From the NCBI GenBank assembly GCA_002506485.1, contig DAXQ01000013.1, forward strand, positions 1 through 14,046: 14,046 bases of DNA. The letters run 5' to 3'. The position numbers and the translations under genes were made by a program. The notes under the pieces are model-generated. The model was not told the DNA's origin, made no database searches, and saw only the letters and a list, made by a program, of their open reading frames with translations. The stretch is from Euryarchaeota archaeon UBA136 (GTDB lineage Archaea; Thermoplasmatota; Poseidoniia; MGIII; CG-Epi1). The first letter of the stretch is position 1, and the number at the start of each line of letters is the position of its first letter. Positions 1 through 6,827 of this stretch are shown here, in pieces.

Positions 1-217
1 CGATCTGGGCGAGCAGTTTTTCAGTTCCTAGTTGCAATGCACCAGGATTACCGTAGTGTTTCCTAACTATGGATTCCTTGGCCGTAGCCAGGTCTATTCC
101 ATACTCATCTACGTATCGTTTCAGTTCAGAAACGATGACGTTTCGTTCTAGCTTATCGCCGACAGCTTTTACGATATCGTCGACATGTGTCTCAAAATCA
201 GTTTCGTTTGTTTGCAT
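1..217 (-). CDS. Replication protein A (RPA)-like ssDNA-binding protein, N-terminal part
   Basis: Partial: the start and 72 codons are present and the rest lies beyond the left edge. The protein begins MQTNETDFETHVDDIVKAVG and continues with a helical stretch containing an ATAKESIVRKHYG segment. This matches the helical N-terminal module that precedes the OB folds in haloarchaeal and methanogen RPA proteins, where a similar 'EAKQSxRRKxG' segment occurs. No OB fold is visible inside the window, so the assignment rests on the N-terminal module and on the divergent OB-fold SSB gene next door. The ATG at 217-215 is preceded by a clear Shine-Dalgarno (GGAGATG on the minus strand, bases 230-224), which fixes the start. 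RPA coats ssDNA during replication and repair. It could instead be another protein carrying the same helical module. Confidence 0.6.
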   Translation of the reverse strand, partial: MQTNETDFETHVDDIVKAVGDKLERNVIVSELKRYVDEYGIDLATAKESIVRKHYGNPGALQLGTEKLLAQI

Positions 218-226
218 GTAGAGCAT

Positions 227-230
227 CTCC
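227..230 (-). promoter_or_regulatory. Shine-Dalgarno of the RPA-like gene
   Basis: The minus strand reads GGAGATG (230-224), with GGAG lying 9 nt before the ATG at 217. It is complementary to the 16S rRNA tail and decides the start. It implies a leadered transcript for this gene. Confidence 0.6.
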
Positions 231-284
231 TTGTTTTTTTCGATTCGGACTCTATCTCGAATCTATCCATTACTACCAGTCAGG

Positions 285-293
285 GTATATATA
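285..293 (-). promoter_or_regulatory. Candidate TATA box in the RPA/SSB divergent promoter region
   Basis: GTATATATA lies in the 188-bp divergent intergenic region (218-405). On the minus strand it would place transcription start near 262, giving the RPA-like gene a leader of about 45 nt that includes its Shine-Dalgarno. The sequence is nearly symmetrical and could also serve the plus-strand SSB gene with a leader of about 90 nt. A second plus-strand candidate is TTATAAT at about 366-372. BRE elements are not clear. The rest of this intergenic region holds nothing else I recognise. Confidence 0.4.
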
Positions 294-405
294 CTTATGG
301 GCTTTTCCCCTTTTTCCCCTAATTGGATATAGGTCTGTAAAGGGGATTTGGATACCTTCGCAAGCGTTATAATGCGCCCTCTCGTCAGAAAGAAAGGTAG
401 ATAAT

Positions 406-915
406 TTGAAAGTAGATGAGTTGACCCCTAGAACTGGCCGAGTTAACATGCCAGTCAAGATTTTAAGCTTGGAAGAACCCCGTTCCATGGATAATGGGAC
501 AATAATCTGTGAAGGATTGGTGGGTGACGAAACCGGAACCGTGATAATGAGTTTCTGGAACGATGAGTGTGAGACCGTTGAGAATGGTCTGACAATTGAT
601 CTAAAGGATGCCCGAGCCAACCTGGTGCGCGGCCATATGAGAATTAGTTTGGGGAAACATGGGAGTATGAAAAAATCCAAATCCGGGCTTGAGACAATCA
701 AGGAGAGCATCAATCTTTCAGATATTGAATATGAGATGCCCAGAATGGGTCGTGATGGAAGAGGTGGAAGAGGCGGCGGAGGTCGAGGCCCACCTAGTCC
801 CTGGAGCACCTTGATGAAATTGAAGCGCGACACAGGCAATAGAAAGTACTTCAATCGTGATGAAATGTCCAAGGAAGATATCGAAGCAGCCATTAAGGAA
901 ATGGGAGGCGATTAA
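406..915 (+). CDS. Single OB-fold ssDNA-binding protein (SOSS-B/RPA-like)
   Basis: 169 aa. Residues 1-90 resemble the single OB fold of eukaryotic SOSS-B (hSSB1) and archaeal RPA-type SSBs: an opening 'VDELTPRTGRVNMPVKILSL', then a 'GDETGTVIMSFWND' strand equivalent to 'ADKTGSINISVWDD' of hSSB1, then a 'GLTIDLKDARANLVRGHMRI' segment. A low-complexity Arg/Gly linker follows (about residues 115-130, GRDGRGGRGGGGRGPP), of a kind common in flexible tails of nucleic-acid-binding proteins. The C-terminal 35 residues are charged and helical. The start is TTG at 406, with AAAGGTAG just upstream as a plausible ribosome site. It is divergent from the RPA-like gene and first in a plus-strand block. It probably binds ssDNA in replication or repair. 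RNA binding is also possible for this fold. Confidence 0.72.
   Translation: MKVDELTPRTGRVNMPVKILSLEEPRSMDNGTIICEGLVGDETGTVIMSFWNDECETVENGLTIDLKDARANLVRGHMRISLGKHGSMKKSKSGLETIKESINLSDIEYEMPRMGRDGRGGRGGGGRGPPSPWSTLMKLKRDTGNRKYFNRDEMSKEDIEAAIKEMGGD
904..908 (+). promoter_or_regulatory. Perfect Shine-Dalgarno (GGAGG) at the end of the SSB gene
   Basis: GGAGG lies inside the last codons of the SSB gene. The only in-frame near-start codon at proper distance is CTG at 918 (9-nt spacer), which opens the frame of the following small basic protein. The next ATG in that frame (1017) has no Shine-Dalgarno. The match could also be chance within 'ATGGGAGGCGAT'. Confidence 0.35.
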
Positions 916-1016
916 CTCTGGCAAGGCGGGGGAGACATAGGCGCCGGGGTCCTAAAAAGGCTCAACCTCCCCAAAGAAAAATCAAGAAACCTCAGAAGAG
1001 AAATAGACCGAAGAGA

Positions 1017-1256
1017 ATGTTGAATGAAGGCCGCCGTACGGAGCTCCTTTTTTTCTTACGCGAAATAGTTCTTGAATCAGGGGTTTCTGAGAAGGAAGCC
1101 GAACCTTTCTTGGCATCTTTGACCGCCAAGGGCTCTCGTGAATCGGTTGAGAGTGCAACAGACTTTTTGGACTCAAGGATCGAAGAAGGATTCATCAGTG
1201 AGGATTTACGCGCCCCAATCAAAAGCGTCATGCGAAGATTCACTAAAATGCGCTGA
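1017..1256 (+). CDS. Small hypothetical protein with possible Arg/Lys-rich N-terminal extension
   Basis: Not recognised. From ATG 1017 it gives 79 aa. The sequence is helical and charged, with 'RRTELLFFLREIVLESGVSEKEAEPFL' character, and ends in FTKMR. The same frame is open upstream back to 897. Between 918 and 1016 it would encode a strongly basic stretch (RRGRHRRRGPKKAQPPQRK, then further Lys/Arg). A start at CTG 918 would give 112 aa and has GGAGG 9 nt upstream, whereas ATG 1017 has no ribosome site. The gene ends 1 nt before the ATG of the class V PLP enzyme, which suggests translational coupling. The basic tail and the adjacent SSB hint at a nucleic-acid-linked role, but this is inference. 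Confidence that a protein is made is moderate; the start is uncertain. Confidence 0.5.
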   Translation: MLNEGRRTELLFFLREIVLESGVSEKEAEPFLASLTAKGSRESVESATDFLDSRIEEGFISEDLRAPIKSVMRRFTKMR

Positions 1257-1257
1257 C

Positions 1258-2451
1258 ATGGTTCCCCGACCATCGCGTAGCGAATTATCAAAGCATTGGA
1301 TACTTGATCCCGACACTGTCTTTCTGAATCATGGTTCGTTTGGAGCGTGTCCCGAAGTAATTCTGAATGAACAGGAAAGGCTGCGACGGCAGCTGGAAAC
1401 TGACCCCGTTCAGTTTATGGAGGTAGATGCCAGAGAATTGTGGACCCAGGCATTGAGCACTCTTTCTGATTTTATGAATGCTGATTCAGAAGGCATGACC
1501 TTCGTAACGAATGCTACTTCAGGAGTCAATACGATTCTAAGATCATTGGATTTGCAAGCGGACGACGAGATAATAATCTCCGACCATTCTTATCAGGCAT
1601 GTTGGAACGCAGTTGATTTTGTCACCAATAGAACTGGAGCCAAGACCGTAGTGGTTCCGATTCCGTTCCCGACTGAAAGCGATGAACAAGTAATAGCAGC
1701 AATTCTGAATCATGTTACTGAAAGGACAAGATTGGCCTTGATTGATACAGTAACGAGCCCCACCGGCCTCCGAATGCCATTTGAGAAACTCGTAACCGAG
1801 TTACAATCTAGGAATATTGACGTATTGCTTGATGCTGCCCACGGTCCCGGCATCGTCCCCATTGACATTAAGGAGTTGCAACCAGCATACATAACTGGCA
1901 ACGCTCACAAATGGCTATGCACTCCAAAAGGTTCGGCATTTCTCCATATTCGTGAAGATCGAAGGGAAAGAATTCGTCCTCTTTCCATCAGTCATGGCGC
2001 ATCAGTACCTGGCACTCTCGAAGAAAGCTTACGTTTCGAATTTGATTGGACGGGCACTCAGGATCCAACTGCATGGTTGTGCATCCCGCAGGCCATAGAA
2101 TTTCTTGGAGGTTTGTTGGAAGGCGGTTGGTCAGCCATAATGGAGCACAACAGACAACTGGCGCTATCTGGTCGGGAACTGCTTCTAAGGGCGCTAGGTC
2201 TCCAATCTCCGTCTCCAGATTCCATGATAGTCGGCTTGGCAGCAGTTCCACTTCCTGGAAAAGAGATTCTAACGACCTCGGCACTGGAACCAGACCCATT
2301 ACACACTCTTCTTCTCAAAAAATACAGGATTCAGGTCCCGGTCTTCGGGTGGCCACATCACGATAGCCGCTATCTGAGGATTGCGGCACACCTCTACAAT
2401 TCTATCGAGGAATATGAATATTTAGCAGAAGTATTGAAAGCAGAGATATAA
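1258..2451 (+). CDS. Class V PLP-dependent aminotransferase-fold enzyme (isopenicillin N epimerase/EgtE-like)
   Basis: 397 aa from ATG 1258, typical length for fold-type I class V enzymes. Near the N-terminus is LNHGSFGACP (NHGSFG at residues 24-29), the hallmark of the branch containing isopenicillin N epimerase (CefD) and the ergothioneine C-S lyase EgtE. The PLP-binding residues follow: TNATSGVN near 85-92, LLDAAHGPG with D192 and H195, and NAHKWL with the Schiff-base lysine K218. The mobile cysteine loop of cysteine desulfurases (NifS/IscS) is not evident, so sulfur mobilisation in that manner is unlikely. Substrate is unknown; amino-acid racemisation or C-S lyase chemistry are the family options. 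The frame stays open back to 1138, but that would overlap the upstream gene by 119 nt and add residues unlike the family. It is 38 nt upstream of the GTG of the aIF5B frame. Confidence 0.8.
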   Translation: MVPRPSRSELSKHWILDPDTVFLNHGSFGACPEVILNEQERLRRQLETDPVQFMEVDARELWTQALSTLSDFMNADSEGMTFVTNATSGVNTILRSLDLQADDEIIISDHSYQACWNAVDFVTNRTGAKTVVVPIPFPTESDEQVIAAILNHVTERTRLALIDTVTSPTGLRMPFEKLVTELQSRNIDVLLDAAHGPGIVPIDIKELQPAYITGNAHKWLCTPKGSAFLHIREDRRERIRPLSISHGASVPGTLEESLRFEFDWTGTQDPTAWLCIPQAIEFLGGLLEGGWSAIMEHNRQLALSGRELLLRALGLQSPSPDSMIVGLAAVPLPGKEILTTSALEPDPLHTLLLKKYRIQVPVFGWPHHDSRYLRIAAHLYNSIEEYEYLAEVLKAEI

Positions 2452-2472
2452 CTAAAAAATCTGACCAGACAC

Positions 2473-2480
2473 TTTTAAAA
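2473..2480 (+). promoter_or_regulatory. Candidate TATA box for aIF5B
   Basis: TTTTAAAA ends 25 nt before ATG 2505, the spacing expected for an archaeal TATA box of a leaderless transcript. No Shine-Dalgarno precedes either GTG 2490 or ATG 2505, which fits leaderless initiation. Confidence 0.4.
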
Positions 2481-2504
2481 CAGGCAATTGTGCGCAACAT
2501 TCCT

Positions 2505-4343
2505 ATGGTGCCTGATGAGGAAGAGATAGAGGATTTGCCGGAAGAGGAATCCGAACAAGAGGCGGAAGAAGAAATAGATCCAGACGCCCCGCTTCGTCAG
2601 CCGATAGTTGCAGTTCTAGGACATGTAGATCACGGCAAGACTTCCCTTCTGGACTATGTGAGGGGCACGACAGTGGTCAAGCGGGAAGCAGGAGCCATAA
2701 CTCAGCACATAGGCGCCACCGAGGTCCCCTTCGATACAGTTTCCAAGATATGTGGCCCTTTATTGAAGGAGGGAACAACGACCCTTCCAGGATTACTTTT
2801 CATAGATACGCCCGGCCACCATTCATTCACTACCTTGAGATCCCGTGGCGGGGCATTGGCAGATCTGGCAGTTCTGGTAGTGGACATAACGGAGGGGTTC
2901 AAACCCCAGACACTGGAATCGATTAATATCCTGAAGCAGCACCAGACCCCATTCATTATAGCTCTCAACAAGGTCGATAAGATGCCCAATTGGCGCAGCC
3001 GCACAGGATCGTTCATGGCCAATCGTTCCAAGCAGAGTTCGATTGCCAAACAAAACCTCCAAACCCGTCTCTATGAGATCATAGGGGAACTCGGTTCACA
3101 TGATTTTGATTCAGCCCTCTTCTCCGAGATTGAGGACTTCCAGAAGACCATCGCATTGATTCCGACCTCGGTCAAGGAGACTGGAGAGGGCGTACCTGAA
3201 TTATTCATGATTCTCATGGGGTTGGCTCAGAAATACCTTAGAGGCCGACTGTTATTGGGCGATGGCTCATCCGAGGGAACCGTCCTCGAGATTAAGGAGG
3301 AGAAAGGGCTAGGCAAGACCATGAGTGTCATAATCTACAATGGAATACTCAATTCGTCAGATACTTTGGTGATTGGCGCGGAACCAGAGTCCGTAGTCAC
3401 TAGGGTCCGGTCACTCTTGAGACCCAAACCATTGGATGAAATCAGAGATCCCCGACAACAATTCGATACTGTGAAAGTGGTTGGTGCTGCAGCTGGTTTG
3501 AAGGTAGTGGCCCCAGAGATAGAGGGCGTCGTAGCAGGTGCACCGTTTTTCAGTGCCTCAAATGATGATGAAATAGATGCAGCATTGGACAAACTAGTTG
3601 ATTCGATGCAATCCAACGTCCACTGTACAGATGAAGGTGTTGTGATTCGAGCAGATGCGATCGGGTCCCTAGAGGCTTTGGCATATGAGTTGGCGGCAGC
3701 CAACATTCCTATCGTCAAGGCATCTGTAGGGGATGTTTCCAAGAGAGACGTTGTGACTGCAGACCCTTCGAGAGAAGAATACAGGGCTATTTTGGCATTC
3801 AATGTCAAGATTTATCCAGACGCTAAGGGTGAATTATATGAGACTGGCGTTGAATTATTCGAATCTGATATCGTTTATCGACTTTTGGAAGATTATCAGG
3901 AATGGAAAGAAAAGATTAGGGATAAGCAGGCCCAACATTTGAGGGAGGATTTTTCCCATCCCGGTAAATTTGAGATATTGGAGGGCCATACATTCCGTAC
4001 TAGAGATCCGGCTGTAGTCGGAGTTAGGATCTTGGGCGGGCGAATCGCAATCAATCAGGGCGTTCTGAGGAATGATAATTCAGTAGTAGGTACCATACGT
4101 TCACTGAGATCAGGAGAACAAGTCTTGAAAGAAGCCCTGCAAGGAGATGAGGTGGCCATAGCAATTAATAATGTTACAGTGGGCCGCCAAATTTCAGAGG
4201 GCGACGTACTCTATATCGAGATGGATGAGCGCGCGATCCTTAAGATTCGAGATGCTGGAGTAAAACTCAGTCCGATTGAAGAAGACATAATCACCGAAAT
4301 GCAGGGCTTCAAGAAGAAAGACCAACCCTTTTGGGGAAGGTGA
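2505..4343 (+). CDS. infB: Translation initiation factor aIF5B
   Basis: 612 aa, normal for archaeal aIF5B. This GTPase promotes ribosomal subunit joining and initiator tRNA placement in the cytoplasm. After a short acidic N-terminal tail comes the GTPase domain: G1 GHVDHGKT (residues 39-46), G3 DTPG (101-104), and G4 NKVD (155-158). The IF2/eIF5B beta-barrel and linker domains follow; a late segment, 'TRDPAVVGVRILGGRI', is typical of the C-terminal region that contacts initiator tRNA. Most family members read DTPGHE after G3, while this one reads DTPGHHSF; the catalytic His (H105) is kept. I chose ATG 2505 because a TATA-like TTTTAAAA lies 25 nt upstream. GTG 2490 in the same frame would add five residues. 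It ends 13 nt before the membrane ATP-grasp gene. Confidence 0.96.
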   Translation: MVPDEEEIEDLPEEESEQEAEEEIDPDAPLRQPIVAVLGHVDHGKTSLLDYVRGTTVVKREAGAITQHIGATEVPFDTVSKICGPLLKEGTTTLPGLLFIDTPGHHSFTTLRSRGGALADLAVLVVDITEGFKPQTLESINILKQHQTPFIIALNKVDKMPNWRSRTGSFMANRSKQSSIAKQNLQTRLYEIIGELGSHDFDSALFSEIEDFQKTIALIPTSVKETGEGVPELFMILMGLAQKYLRGRLLLGDGSSEGTVLEIKEEKGLGKTMSVIIYNGILNSSDTLVIGAEPESVVTRVRSLLRPKPLDEIRDPRQQFDTVKVVGAAAGLKVVAPEIEGVVAGAPFFSASNDDEIDAALDKLVDSMQSNVHCTDEGVVIRADAIGSLEALAYELAAANIPIVKASVGDVSKRDVVTADPSREEYRAILAFNVKIYPDAKGELYETGVELFESDIVYRLLEDYQEWKEKIRDKQAQHLREDFSHPGKFEILEGHTFRTRDPAVVGVRILGGRIAINQGVLRNDNSVVGTIRSLRSGEQVLKEALQGDEVAIAINNVTVGRQISEGDVLYIEMDERAILKIRDAGVKLSPIEEDIITEMQGFKKKDQPFWGR

Positions 4344-4356
4344 TATTCCATCCGCC

Positions 4357-5460
4357 ATGCTCTGGCGTAGATGGAGATTAACCGTTGGATGGTTTAAACG
4401 ATGGTTAATCTGGGAATTCTGGCCCCCGTGGTTCTTCTACCTGCCAACCATTCTCTGGGTCAGTTTACTATCACTCAGATACCTAGGCCCACTCAAGGCA
4501 ACTTCGGTAAATCCAGGCATATCGGCGTATGGCAAGTTTCTATTGAATACCAAATCCGACAAGCTCTCGGGATTCTCTCCAGAATATGTTGCCCCGTTCG
4601 AATTATTGAAATACAAGGAAGACTTAGGAAAGCGAACTGGAAAAGCCATGGATTTTGTCAAGAAACATAACTTCCCTGTAGTTCTGAAACCTAATTTGGG
4701 GGGCCGAGGCGTCGGCGTATGGATAGTCAAGGATAGTGACCAACTCAAATCCGACATCGAAATGATTGATTATGATGCAATAATTCAAGCCTATGTCTCA
4801 GGAGTAGAATACGGGATCTTCTGGATCAGACACCCCAAGGAGAAGAAAGGCCACGTGGTTTCTATCACTGAGAAACGCTTGCCCAAGATAACTGGTGACG
4901 GGAAGAGAACATTGGAAGAACTGGTGCTAACCCACCCTCGCTCGGTCTGTATGGCCAAGAAACATCTGACCTACCTCTCGAATCGTCTTGATTATATCCC
5001 GAAGAACGGAGAGTCCGTCCTTATCGGAGAGGTAGGGACACATTCACTGGGAGCACTCTTCCTTGACGGTAGCGAGATTCACACACCTGAATTGGACTCT
5101 CGATTCTCCAGCATCTCACAGTCGCACGACGGTTTCTACTTTGGGAGGTTCGACGTCCGAGCACCTTCTATTGAGCACCTGAAGGCAGGAAGGAAAATCC
5201 AGATTCTCGAACTCAATGCCCTTTTTGGAGAAATGACCCATATCTGGGATAGCCGTCGGGGCTTGCTCAACGCTTGGTCAACTTTGTGTAAACAGTGGTC
5301 CCAAGCGTACAGTATAGGGGCCCACAACCGATTCCAGGGAGCATCCAAGGCCAGATATTGGGATGTGGTGAAGGAGACGTGGAACGTCTGGCGACTCAAT
5401 CGCCGTCACAAACGGGCTACTAGTTTGCGGAATGAGAGAATTCAGGCTTCCTTTTTATGA
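4357..5460 (+). CDS. Membrane-anchored ATP-grasp ligase-like protein
   Basis: 367 aa. The N-terminus is Trp-rich and hydrophobic (about residues 19-43, with FWPPWFFYLPTILWVSLLSL), predicted as a membrane segment or interfacial anchor. It is followed by a 'VNPGI' motif and an ATP-grasp core: 'VVLKPNLGGRGVGV' with K111 and a glycine loop (residues 108-121), 'IIQAYVSGVEYGIF' (142-155), 'ITGDGKRTLEELV' (178-190), and a metal-binding 'LELN' with E285 and N287. This resembles the D-alanine-D-alanine ligase-like ATP-grasp family that carries the same N-terminal membrane segment in many bacteria. Substrate is unknown; such enzymes join a carboxylate to an amine or thiol at ATP cost. GGTGAT at 4339-4344, overlapping the aIF5B stop, serves as ribosome site with a 12-nt spacer, so it is coupled to aIF5B. 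Its last 19 nt overlap the end of the convergent histidine kinase gene. Confidence 0.78.
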   Translation: MLWRRWRLTVGWFKRWLIWEFWPPWFFYLPTILWVSLLSLRYLGPLKATSVNPGISAYGKFLLNTKSDKLSGFSPEYVAPFELLKYKEDLGKRTGKAMDFVKKHNFPVVLKPNLGGRGVGVWIVKDSDQLKSDIEMIDYDAIIQAYVSGVEYGIFWIRHPKEKKGHVVSITEKRLPKITGDGKRTLEELVLTHPRSVCMAKKHLTYLSNRLDYIPKNGESVLIGEVGTHSLGALFLDGSEIHTPELDSRFSSISQSHDGFYFGRFDVRAPSIEHLKAGRKIQILELNALFGEMTHIWDSRRGLLNAWSTLCKQWSQAYSIGAHNRFQGASKARYWDVVKETWNVWRLNRRHKRATSLRNERIQASFL

Positions 5461-6827
5461 GGAAATATAACTGCAAACGTCGTCCCCTTTCCCAGTTCGG
5501 ATTTAAGATCCAATTTTGCACCATGTTTTTCCACGATCTTTCTTACGACATGTAATCCTAGGCCAGTTCCTTTCCCTGGGTCCTTGGTTGTAAAGAACGG
5601 ATCGAATATCTTTTTTTGTGTGGCTTCGTCCATCCCACTTCCATTGTCAGTCACAGAAATCGTATGCGTCTCTTTAGTGGAGGAAGTAGACAGTCGGAGC
5701 TCACCTTCAGCATCCATGGCATCAACACCGTTGTTTACGAAATTGGTTATGATTTGCGTAAGTTCCGAAGTACTCCCTAGCACAATCGGGCTCTTAGCAT
5801 AGTCTTTGACAACCTCCACTGATTTTAAGTTCCTCGTGTGTTTGGAAATCTCTATTGCCTTGTCTGCGACGTCATTCAAATTTATTGACGAACGACCCAA
5901 GGTTCGTGCATCTCTGGCATGTGTGGAAAGGTCACCGACAATCTCCGAGATACGATTGGAAGCATCGATTATTTCCTGAGCATCATCCTGTATACGGGGT
6001 AGATCATCATCATCAACGATTGATTCAGACAAAGCCAGAATCACCTGTAAAGGATTCCTTATCTCATGTGCGATACCGGAGATTACGACACCTAGGCTTG
6101 ACATTTTTTCAGCTTGAATAAGTTCCTGATTAGCCTCTTCGGCTTCTTCCTGAGCATTGATTTTTTCAGTTATGTCTACACCATATATGTTGACATACGC
6201 ATGTTCAACCACAGGAACGAAGGTACAGGCATAAATCCGACCTCCCAAGGTATGATCAACATCTAGATAGTCGTCACTTTCAAGTGTTTCTTTGACGGTT
6301 GAATAAATTTCGTCAGGTACTTTTTGCCCAACTCCCACGTCTAGTTTTTTCAGAATTTGTCCCTTAGCCGGAGCGTTGGCAAAGATAATCTCCCCATCTC
6401 CTGATATTCTAATTACCGAATGCGGATTTTCTTCGGGGAATCGCGCTACCCCCTCAATCTCTTTTTGGCTATCAGTAATATCTGTGCCATAAACGTTCAC
6501 ATATTCATATTCCTTGATAGGAACGAACGCACACGCATAAATTCTTCCATCTAGAATGTGAGTTTCCGAACGATAAGTCTCATCGCTATCCATGGCCTTT
6601 CTTACAGATTCGAAAATTCTCCCAAATCGATCGCTGTTTTTGCCGTCAACAAAACTATCATCATGATTAAAACCTTTGATGAGGGTATTCCTTGCTGAGC
6701 TGTTCGCGAATAATAGCTCACCTCCAAAGGACACCCTTATCACAGAGTGTGGGTTTTCATCAGGGAAACGAGAAATATTCTCAATCTCCTCTTCAAGTTT
6801 TCTGATAATTGCTTCGTTCTCAGGCAT
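5442..6827 (-). CDS. Soluble sensor histidine kinase with tandem PAS domains
   Basis: 461 aa, no membrane segment, so a cytoplasmic sensor. Two related PAS-like units (about residues 21-119 and 130-221) each start 'RFP(D/E)ENPHSVIR(V/I)S' and each end '(D/G)GRIYAC.FVP...(E/H).YVN(V/I)YG.DIT', an internal duplication. A short coiled-coil-like linker (about 221-243) leads to the HisKA box 'GIAHEIRNPL' with phospho-acceptor H254. The HATPase domain shows the N box (N362, N365, N366), G1 DNGSGM (394-399), F box FDPFFTTK (408-415) and G2 GKGTGLGL (418-425), so it should be active. It is the last gene of the minus-strand operon. Its ATG overlaps the response regulator stop by 8 nt (ATGCCTGA), which makes the two an obvious cognate pair. 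No heme or flavin ligand is apparent in the PAS units. Confidence 0.93.
   Translation of the reverse strand: MPENEAIIRKLEEEIENISRFPDENPHSVIRVSFGGELLFANSSARNTLIKGFNHDDSFVDGKNSDRFGRIFESVRKAMDSDETYRSETHILDGRIYACAFVPIKEYEYVNVYGTDITDSQKEIEGVARFPEENPHSVIRISGDGEIIFANAPAKGQILKKLDVGVGQKVPDEIYSTVKETLESDDYLDVDHTLGGRIYACTFVPVVEHAYVNIYGVDITEKINAQEEAEEANQELIQAEKMSSLGVVISGIAHEIRNPLQVILALSESIVDDDDLPRIQDDAQEIIDASNRISEIVGDLSTHARDARTLGRSSINLNDVADKAIEISKHTRNLKSVEVVKDYAKSPIVLGSTSELTQIITNFVNNGVDAMDAEGELRLSTSSTKETHTISVTDNGSGMDEATQKKIFDPFFTTKDPGKGTGLGLHVVRKIVEKHGAKLDLKSELGKGTTFAVIFPHKKEA

Noticed and set aside
273..893. 206-codon open frame on the minus strand across the SSB gene
   Set aside because: It is antisense to the SSB gene, which has a recognisable OB fold. 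The product is Pro/Ser-rich low complexity without a known pattern or ribosome site.
1138..1257. Upstream extension of the class V PLP enzyme to an ATG at 1138
   Set aside because: It would overlap the preceding small gene by 119 nt and adds residues not resembling the family. ATG 1258, one base after that gene's stop, fits better.
3335..3808. 157-codon open frame on the minus strand inside aIF5B
   Set aside because: Antisense shadow of a strongly conserved gene; Ser/Thr/Ala-rich with no domain pattern.
4357..5460. Reading the membrane ATP-grasp as a true D-alanine-D-alanine ligase
   Set aside because: The N-terminal membrane segment and 'VNPGI' motif point to a different ATP-grasp branch, and no other peptidoglycan genes are present.
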